From a bacterium (GTDB lineage Bacteria > Ratteibacteria > UBA8468 > B48-G9 > DTJG01), in contig JAOAAW010000041.1 in the NCBI GenBank assembly GCA_026418655.1, forward strand, positions 1 to 11,962: a stretch of DNA of 11,962 nt, read 5' to 3'. A program made the position numbers and the translations under genes. Under the pieces are notes generated by a model. That model did no database searches. It had not been told where the DNA came from and saw nothing but the letters and a program-made list of their open reading frames with translations. Positions 7,050-11,962 of the stretch are shown piece after piece. Numbering within the stretch: position 1 is the first letter of the stretch; the number at the start of each line of letters is the position of its first letter.

Positions 7050-7612
7050 GGCGATTGTTGAAAATGTATGGAAATTACTTCCCTATCAGTCGGAAAAAGC
7101 TCAGATACTATCTGATGCACAAGGCCCCATTGCTGTGCTTGTTGGGGGTTTAATGCGGTTCTCTCAAGCATTGCCGCTGTGATTTCATCTATACTTTTAT
7201 TAGTATTTGCAGAGATGACTTTTGCGATATTTTCAATATCCATTCTCAGTCCCTTAAGTCGTTCCTCAAGCTGTTTTTCTTCCAAATTTTCGTTCTGTCT
7301 GAAGGCAATGCTTACTCCATGGAGTAAAAAACGTGCCTGTGGAACACACAACCTTTTTTTTCCGGCACAATAAAGAACAATACCTATGGAATCAACACTT
7401 CCGAAATTATGCGTTGTTATTTCTGCTGGTATTCCTTTAAGGTAGTTATATGCGCTCAAACCATGAAACACAGAGCCACCAGGAGAAGATATAAGAATTG
7501 TAAATTTTGAAATACCCTCACGCATCTTCTGATCAATAGCATTCATCAGGGCATTAATACTTGTATCCATCACAGGCGCAAAAAATTTTATGACAATATT
7601 TTTTTCCTGCAT
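7040..7612 (-). CDS. ClpP-fold serine protease-like protein
   Basis: A 190-residue protein of the ClpP/crotonase-like peptidase fold. It shows ISSPGGSVFHG (41-51, oxyanion and substrate-binding loop), FGSVDSIGIVLYCAG (70-84) with the likely nucleophile Ser75 in a DSIG turn, PQARFLLHGV (91-100) with the likely catalytic His98, and a C-terminal ALNPQQAQQWGLVHQI that fits the family's xxEAxxxGLVDxI end. The position of the ClpP catalytic Asp (or the Glu seen in many phage-type relatives) appears to be Arg or Thr, and the usual GLVD reads GLVH. The triad may therefore be altered. Length is about that of ClpP. AGGA lies 4 bases before the ATG, and the gene starts 6 bases after the stop of the UroD-like gene, so it is the third gene of that operon. 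No Clp ATPase or phage genes are nearby. Substrate unknown. Confidence 0.72.
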   Translation of the reverse strand: MQEKNIVIKFFAPVMDTSINALMNAIDQKMREGISKFTILISSPGGSVFHGLSAYNYLKGIPAEITTHNFGSVDSIGIVLYCAGKKRLCVPQARFLLHGVSIAFRQNENLEEKQLEERLKGLRMDIENIAKVISANTNKSIDEITAAMLERTALNPQQAQQWGLVHQIVSELFPTDREVISIHFQQSPHP

Positions 7613-7618
7613 ACTATC

Positions 7619-8728
7619 CTATTTGTTATATTCAAGAACCCTTTTCCTGTAGTGCATGTAATTTTCAAATGATACCTCTTCAGGCACACCATGGTCGCAG
7701 GTTGGAATATATCCACCACGTTTGTACATCACTGGTAGGATTCTATCAAGATGTCTGTCTATATCATCCTTGGTTTTTGCAAGAACCCTCTTATCAATTC
7801 CACCAAACATTGCAATATCAGGAAAATCTTTACCTTCCCTTACGACATCACATCCAGATGCAACCTCAAAGGGACTCATTATGTCCATTCCGAGTTTTTT
7901 ATACAGTGGAATAACAGGAATAACATTGCCATCGCTGTCGATATGAAAGTATAGATGTTTGTCTGATTTGGATTGCCTCGTTTTTATATTTATAATAAGT
8001 TGCTGGTAGTATGGAAAAAGAAATTCCTCAATCATCCTGGGTGAAATCAGGGATCCATGATTGTAACAGATATCCTCGCCAAAAAATAATTCATCAATAT
8101 CAGCATATTTTTGATGCATTTCAATAATTTTATCGGCAAGTTCAAACCATGTTTTCATACAATCATGAATAATATCAGGATGGTCGTAGAAAAAAAGTGG
8201 CAGTTCAGAAGGTCCAATAAGACATCGCAGATACATGTATCCACCAATAACCCTTTCTGTAATTAACATACCTTTCTCTTTTGCCTCAAAAAGTTCAGGC
8301 AATATCTTTTCAAATTGCTGTTTCCTGACAGGTGTTTCAGGATCGAGTCGCCATTTTACATTTTCTTCCCATGTTTTCCAATCCTTTACAGGATGAGAAA
8401 CATATTCAGGCATAAATCCACTTCTTTTTCCCTTAAAGAAAAGAACGTGTCTTCCTGATTCATCCTGAACAAGTTCATAATCAGTCCTATCTTCTAATAC
8501 CTTATTTTCAAATGCTGGTTCTAATGGTGCAAGTGTCCAACCGAGCTGCGCTAAATCATAATTTCCCGGTGGATCGAAACCAAATAACTCATTCAGGTCA
8601 GTATCGTCAGCAATATAACCTTCTTTTTTCCATCTATCCAGGGTAAAAAAACCAAATTCCCTCTGAAAAAATGGAGCACAGGGTTTCCTTTCATATATTG
8701 CTCGAAGTTTTTTAGCACTCTCTATCAC
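7619..8728 (-). CDS. Uroporphyrinogen decarboxylase-like methyltransferase (MtaA/CmuA-type superfamily)
   Basis: A 369-residue UroD-superfamily protein. In heme-making UroD the fold decarboxylates uroporphyrinogen; the divergent, multi-copy members seen in anaerobes act as corrinoid or thiol methyltransferases. Visible blocks are GPSELPLFFYDHPDII (172-187), ELFFGEDICYNHGSLISPRMIEEF (213-236), LYFHIDSDGNVIPVIP (259-274), MDIMSPFEVASGCDVV (281-296), MFGGIDKRVLAKTKDDI (307-323) and RGGYIPTCDHGVPEEVSFENY (337-357). The zinc-binding His-x-Cys of MtaA-type enzymes reads His-x-Asp here (H262, D264), while C344 is kept, so the metal site may differ. The start is GTG at 8728, overlapping the esterase stop (GTGA), with GGAG 5 bases upstream. 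It is the middle gene of a three-gene operon. It is not the housekeeping hemE: no other heme gene is adjacent and the sequence is of the divergent type. Confidence 0.8.
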   Translation of the reverse strand: MIESAKKLRAIYERKPCAPFFQREFGFFTLDRWKKEGYIADDTDLNELFGFDPPGNYDLAQLGWTLAPLEPAFENKVLEDRTDYELVQDESGRHVLFFKGKRSGFMPEYVSHPVKDWKTWEENVKWRLDPETPVRKQQFEKILPELFEAKEKGMLITERVIGGYMYLRCLIGPSELPLFFYDHPDIIHDCMKTWFELADKIIEMHQKYADIDELFFGEDICYNHGSLISPRMIEEFLFPYYQQLIINIKTRQSKSDKHLYFHIDSDGNVIPVIPLYKKLGMDIMSPFEVASGCDVVREGKDFPDIAMFGGIDKRVLAKTKDDIDRHLDRILPVMYKRGGYIPTCDHGVPEEVSFENYMHYRKRVLEYNK

Positions 8729-9648
8729 TTTATCTCCTTTTTATGTCTCTTAAAAAACTCCCATATCACATAAGTTGCATTAATATCTCTGTTTGTTTTG
8801 CCTATGATATTTTCGGGCAGATATTGAACTGCACCGGGCCAGGTATGTCCTCCACCAGCAATCCTATAAAGTATAACCTCAACACCATTTTCAGGGTTTT
8901 CATAAATAGTTTCTTCAATATCGCAGCCATCATTTTTGTTTATATCCGGCAATTTCTTTTTTGAAACTAATTTACTGCAACCATTGACCTTTATCCAAAA
9001 GGTTAAGGTTTCATCTGTTGAAAGTACTTTTCCTCTTTCTCTTCCAAAAACCTTTATCTGTCCACCTTTATTGGGAACAAGCGGGTCTTCAGTGCCATTC
9101 ATAATCATTATACTGACAGGTGATAAAGGTTTTTCGTCTTTAAGTTTTTCTGGAAGATTGCCAGCAATAGCAGCAATTGCAGCAAAATTTTCTGCACAGC
9201 GACAGGCAAGAGTATAGCACATCATTGCGCCATTGGAAATCCCGGTGGCGTAAATTCTTGCACTGTCAATCTGATATTCTGCTGAAATTTTTTCAATCAT
9301 CACTCTGAAAAATTTAACATCATCAATTCTGGAATTCAAAAATCCCCTTGCATCATTCCAGTTTTTGTTATGAGCATCAGGATAAACTGCAATGAAACCC
9401 TCTTTTTCACATAACTTTCCAAACCCGGTGAAATTTATCATATTTTTACCGCTGCCACCGCCACCATGAAGAACAAAAACCAGGGGTAATCTTTTCTTTC
9501 CATCATACGATGATGGCGTTTGTAAAATGTATGTTCTTTCAAAACCATCAACCTTTACGGCTTTGTTTATAAATTCTGCTTCAGCAGTACAAAGTTTCAG
9601 TAGTAAAAGTACAAACAATAATGAACTCTGCGCACGAACATGTTTCAT
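8725..9648 (-). CDS. Exported polyhydroxybutyrate depolymerase / feruloyl esterase-like hydrolase (LpqC/CE1 type)
   Basis: A 307-residue alpha/beta hydrolase with a signal peptide at about 1-23 (basic start, long Leu run, then TAEA), so it acts outside the cytoplasm. The oxyanion motif HGGGGSG is at 61-67, the nucleophile elbow GISNGAM at 136-142 puts Ser138 in place, Asp188 lies in NGTEDPLVP, and His268 in GGGHTWPG. This arrangement is that of the LpqC/esterase PHB depolymerase family, which includes acetylxylan and feruloyl esterases of CE1. The true substrate could be a plant-polymer ester or a polyhydroxyalkanoate. The ATG at 9648 has AAAGGA about 7 bases upstream and a promoter at 9675-9702. 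It is first in an operon with the UroD-like methyltransferase (4-base overlap) and the ClpP-like gene. Confidence 0.88.
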   Translation of the reverse strand: MKHVRAQSSLLFVLLLLKLCTAEAEFINKAVKVDGFERTYILQTPSSYDGKKRLPLVFVLHGGGGSGKNMINFTGFGKLCEKEGFIAVYPDAHNKNWNDARGFLNSRIDDVKFFRVMIEKISAEYQIDSARIYATGISNGAMMCYTLACRCAENFAAIAAIAGNLPEKLKDEKPLSPVSIMIMNGTEDPLVPNKGGQIKVFGRERGKVLSTDETLTFWIKVNGCSKLVSKKKLPDINKNDGCDIEETIYENPENGVEVILYRIAGGGHTWPGAVQYLPENIIGKTNRDINATYVIWEFFKRHKKEIK

Positions 9649-9674
9649 TTTTTTTCCTTTGTGCGGTGAAAATT

Positions 9675-9702
9675 AGTTTAAAACATTATTAGGCGTTGTC
9701 AA
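9675..9702 (-). promoter_or_regulatory. Sigma70-type promoter for the esterase-methyltransferase-protease operon
   Basis: On the minus strand a perfect TTGACA (9702-9697) is followed after 16 bases by TAAACT (9680-9675, 4 of 6). The start site would be near 9668, about 20 bases before the esterase ATG at 9648. It lies in the 84-base gap between that gene and the end of the UroD pseudogene; I see no clear terminator in this gap. Confidence 0.5.
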
Positions 9703-9732
9703 ACACGGAAGCAATATCATTTAGGGGAACAT

Positions 9733-10574
9733 TTACTTTAAAGATTTAGCGCATTTATACATATAAACAATATTTTCAACAGGGATATCTGCCTGCAGAT
9801 TATGCGACGGACCGCAAATATAACCACCATCTTTCCTAAGTATTTCAATGCATTGTCTTACCTCATCTTCAATCTGATTTTTTGTACCGAAAGTAAGTGT
9901 ATTTTGAACATCCACAGCACCGTGAAAACAGATGTGCCTGCCGAATTCTCTTTTTAATCCTATAAGGTTCATATCTGACGCTGTATGCTGCACAGGATTT
10001 AAAATATCAAGTCCGATTTCAATCAAATAAAGTATCAAGCCCGATTAAAGGACCTATCTGGGTTTCAAAATCATCACCCATTAAAAAAATGTCTATATTT
10101 TCTGAGTATTTGTCAAAGATGCGTCTTGTTATTTCATAGTGAAATTCAAAAAGACGGTTAACCATTGCTTCAGCAAAGATCTTATTTGTAATCAAATCAA
10201 GCAGAAAATTTTCAAAGCCACGAAGATACATTGCCAATTTGAAGAAACTTGTCCGCATGCTTAAACGGTCCCCGGTAAAGACAGTAGCATAGTCCCGGGC
10301 AAATTTCAGGTTTTCCCTTTCAATGTCAAAATCGTATATTTTAGGAAGGGGAAATTTCTCAATTTCTTTAATATCTTTAACATTTACCAGGGGTGAACCG
10401 TGAAGCTCAAAATACTCGCTCTTGCCGGCTCTGATTCTTTTTCTTTTTTACGCCCCAGACATCTTCAAAAAATTCATTTTTTAATAACTGTTTCGGGCGT
10501 TGCCATCAGTCAACCGGGATAGAATCTGGAACTTTGTGCGCAAGCGCGGTCAAAACTCTGTTTCTTGGAGTCAC
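9733..10574 (-). pseudogene. Decayed UroD-like methyltransferase gene
   Basis: Three stretches on the minus strand, in different phases, together spell a UroD-superfamily protein. From the GTG at 10574, with AGGAG 7 bases upstream, come TPRNRVLTALAHKVPDSIPVD and then an in-frame TGA (10506-10508). Past it the same frame gives FFEDVWGVKKK. The phase then changes near A-runs (10438-10449) to SEYFELHGSPLVNVKDIKEI, and continues to LMGDDFETQIGPLI and a stop at 10019-10021. A third phase holds LIEIGLDILNPVQ, FGRHICFHGAVDVQNTL and GGYICGPSHN to the stop at 9733. Compared with the family, about 40 residues are missing after PVD and about 50 after GPLI, including the expected metal-binding His/Cys region. 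Several lesions make a single sequencing error an unlikely explanation. It was the last gene of the operon running from 11911. It belongs to a different subgroup from the intact UroD-like gene at 7619-8728. Confidence 0.85.
10000..10045 (-). repeat. 18-base near-identical direct repeat at the pseudogene deletion junction
   Basis: ATCGGACTTGATATTTTA (10017-10000) and ATCGGGCTTGATACTTTA (10045-10028), read on the minus strand, differ at two bases and are 28 bases apart. Both copies encode IGLD, but in different phases because 28 is not a multiple of three. The upstream copy sits where the family should continue after GPLI, so it marks the deletion and frameshift point. Confidence 0.6.
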
Positions 10575-10584
10575 ATTGATTCTC

Positions 10585-11349
10585 CTATTTTGAAAAAATT
10601 CTGTATATCATATAAAAAGCAAAGGGTAAGAATAGCAAACCAAAAAAAATCAGAGAAGTCAGAAACGATGCGCGACACATGAACCAGAAAAAAAGGGAAA
10701 TAATAACTGCCAGTATGATAATCATAACAAGGTTTTTCTTGAATTCTGCAAGATTTCTATAAAGTTCATCTCTCAATGTTTCAACTGATGGTTTTGATGT
10801 ACCACAGGACCTACATTTTCTTTTTTCTGCAGGATTGGCCATGCTACATTCAGGGCAAACCCAGATTTTGTTCTGTTTCAATAATATCTCCCGTTTTACA
10901 AGGTTTATCTTATGGTTTATCTCAGGGGTTTCATTTATTGATTGAGCCTTTTTAAACCATACCAGTGCTTCTTCGTAATTTCTTCTTGAAAAATAGATAT
11001 CTCCAATTTTTTCAAAACCCTTACCACCATCTGATATTCCGGATAATCTCATGGCTTTCGCAATTTCCTGTTTTAATTTTTTCTCGTCATCTCTCTGCTC
11101 TTTCAGTGAAAAAATTTCTTTGATCGACAAATAAAAGATCGGAGGGATTAACGGAGAAATGAAAAGAAATCTTTCAGAGATCCTGCCAGTAAAGCTCAAA
11201 AATGCAAGGGCAAGACACATAAGGACGCTAAATTCAAGAAATAAAAACATTGGAAAAGAAATATACGGATCATTTGGATAGATAAACCAGAACCACCACA
11301 CCTCAGCAGCAAGGATAGTGAGGGCAAGGATAAAAATTATTGGCAACAT
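10585..11349 (-). CDS. Membrane protein with TPR and zinc-ribbon domain, function unknown
   Basis: A 254-residue integral membrane protein not recognised as a named family. Hydrophobic segments lie at about 2-24, 30-53 and 59-78. A charged stretch follows, then a TPR-like hairpin (GFEKIGDIYFSRRNYEEALVWFKKAQ, 111-136). A zinc ribbon carries C165-x2-C168 and C179-x2-C182, with the RanBP2/zinc-ribbon-like spacing of an Asn-Pro turn between the knuckles. Two more membrane helices lie at about 206-225 and 229-250. The TPR and zinc ribbon form one soluble loop, most likely cytoplasmic, which suggests a protein-binding or scaffold role. The ATG at 11349 lies 4 bases after the DUF3109 stop with only a weak Shine-Dalgarno, so translation is probably coupled. 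Its own stop codon overlaps the Shine-Dalgarno of the UroD-like pseudogene. Confidence 0.7.
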   Translation of the reverse strand: MLPIIFILALTILAAEVWWFWFIYPNDPYISFPMFLFLEFSVLMCLALAFLSFTGRISERFLFISPLIPPIFYLSIKEIFSLKEQRDDEKKLKQEIAKAMRLSGISDGGKGFEKIGDIYFSRRNYEEALVWFKKAQSINETPEINHKINLVKREILLKQNKIWVCPECSMANPAEKRKCRSCGTSKPSVETLRDELYRNLAEFKKNLVMIIILAVIISLFFWFMCRASFLTSLIFFGLLFLPFAFYMIYRIFSK

Positions 11350-11353
11350 ATAA

Positions 11354-11911
11354 TTATTCTTTATGACCGTATTTTAGATTTCGTAATTTCTCAACAAATT
11401 CATTTCCATACTTTCGTTCAAGGGCGTCTGAGGCAAACTCATAAAGCAAAGGTGCCTCTTGATCAGTATTGTATCTGCAGATATCCCAGCGCTCATACAC
11501 CAGTCCCTCGAAAAAGCCAAATTTTCTTATCCTTATTGGATATAGATGACATGAAATGGGTTTTTTGAAAGCTATGTTTTTATCCTGCCATGCGGCTTCA
11601 ATCGCACAGCGAATAATACCATCCTTCTCCACAGCAAACACACACCAGCCAATGTCATCAAGCAATATTTCGAACCCACCCCAGATATTTTTACACCACG
11701 GACCATTATCTTTAATTTTCTCAATTGAACTTTTCCGCAAATATTTTGAAACCATCGGTAAAATTTCTTCAAGTACAGGAACTTCTGATGGTTCTAACGG
11801 TGCGCCACCGTATCCTTCACAACAACAGCGTCCCCTACACTCAAGAATATTGCAGGAAAAACGCTTTTCAATGATTTCAGCGCTTACTAAAATCTTACCA
11901 ATCAAAATCAT
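11354..11911 (-). CDS. DUF3109 family cysteine-rich protein (YkgJ-like metal-cluster type)
   Basis: A 185-residue protein of the DUF3109 family, related to the YkgJ-type Cys-rich proteins thought to bind a zinc or iron cluster; no reaction is known. The N-terminal motif is C20-x4-C25-x3-C29-C30-C31 followed by EGYGGAPLEPSE (32-43). Later come C90 in GWCVF, C102 in RCAIEAA, the family-defining KPISCHLYPIRI (117-128, C121) and WDIC (142-145). The order and spacing match the family and the protein is full length (usually about 185-195). No signal peptide is seen, so it is cytoplasmic. The ATG at 11911 has only GGTAAG as a possible ribosome site. It is the first gene in the window of an operon with the TPR/zinc-ribbon membrane protein and the UroD-like pseudogene; a promoter in 11912-11962 is not convincing. 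Confidence 0.85.
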   Translation of the reverse strand: MILIGKILVSAEIIEKRFSCNILECRGRCCCEGYGGAPLEPSEVPVLEEILPMVSKYLRKSSIEKIKDNGPWCKNIWGGFEILLDDIGWCVFAVEKDGIIRCAIEAAWQDKNIAFKKPISCHLYPIRIRKFGFFEGLVYERWDICRYNTDQEAPLLYEFASDALERKYGNEFVEKLRNLKYGHKE

Positions 11912-11962
11912 ACTTACCAGTATATATAGCGCGTGAATAATTCTCTCTCTATTCTGTTAAGT

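Noticed and set aside
10500..10682. Plus-strand 60-codon open frame
   Set aside because: It spans the broken start of the UroD-like pseudogene and the end of the membrane protein in antisense and has no protein-like pattern.
11556..11936. Plus-strand open frame opposite DUF3109
   Set aside because: The minus-strand product has all the conserved Cys motifs of DUF3109; the plus-strand frame has no recognisable features.
11912..11962. Promoter for DUF3109 (TATACT on the minus strand)
   Set aside because: The -10-like box is good, but no -35-like sequence lies at the right spacing and only 51 bases are available before the window edge.
1..11962. tRNA, rRNA, CRISPR, insertion sequence or prophage genes
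   Set aside because: No cloverleaf, spaced repeat series, terminal inverted repeats with a transposase, or phage structural genes were seen; the ClpP-like gene alone is not evidence of a prophage.

Overview
The window is AT-rich bacterial DNA with short intergenic gaps, 4-base start/stop overlaps and good Shine-Dalgarno and sigma70-type promoter sequences. I see no rRNA, tRNA, CRISPR array, insertion sequence or phage structural gene. Its gene families point to an anaerobic or environmental bacterium that uses glycans and methylated compounds: an MttB-type methyltransferase, two uroporphyrinogen-decarboxylase-like (UroD-like) methyltransferase genes (one broken), a GH123/DUF4091 remnant, an exported glycosidase-like barrel and a CE1-type esterase. 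Such mixes are familiar from Omnitrophota, Lentisphaerae/Planctomycetes relatives and Hydrogenedentes, but no marker gene here fixes the phylum, so this placement is a guess.

Layout. Positions 1-132 (+) are the last 43 codons of a ZIP-family metal transporter, meeting a DUF72 gene (129-971, -) tail to tail. DUF72 and the MttB-family methyltransferase (1046-2416, +) are fired from one compact divergent promoter in which the two -10 boxes overlap. The methyltransferase converges on a minus-strand pair, a macro-domain protein (3271-3816) and a nucleoside hydrolase (2433-3293), which overlap by 23 bases behind a good promoter at 3843-3871. Next to that promoter is a C-terminal remnant of a GH123/DUF4091 protein (3888-4232, +).

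Positions 4244-7049 (+) hold a two-gene unit of little-known proteins. The first is an exported TIM-barrel-like protein with a DWE motif and several other short resemblances to GH56 hyaluronidases. The second is a predicted beta-propeller, translationally coupled to it.

On the minus strand, one promoter (9675-9702) drives a three-gene operon: an exported CE1/LpqC-type esterase (9648-8725), a UroD-like methyltransferase (8728-7619) and a ClpP-fold serine protease-like protein (7612-7040). The window ends with another minus-strand operon: a DUF3109 cysteine-rich metal protein (11911-11354), a membrane protein with a TPR and a zinc ribbon (11349-10585), and a second UroD-like gene (10574-9733). 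That last gene is clearly decayed, with an in-frame stop, frameshifts and loss of the central metal-site region.

Possible joint roles (inference): glycan and ester cleavage outside the cytoplasm feeds methyl- or methoxy-bearing compounds to MttB- and UroD-like methyltransferases. No corrinoid protein or reductive activase is in the window, so they would have to be encoded elsewhere. The most novel items are the GH56-like exported protein with its propeller partner, the shared divergent promoter, and the scar in the UroD pseudogene.
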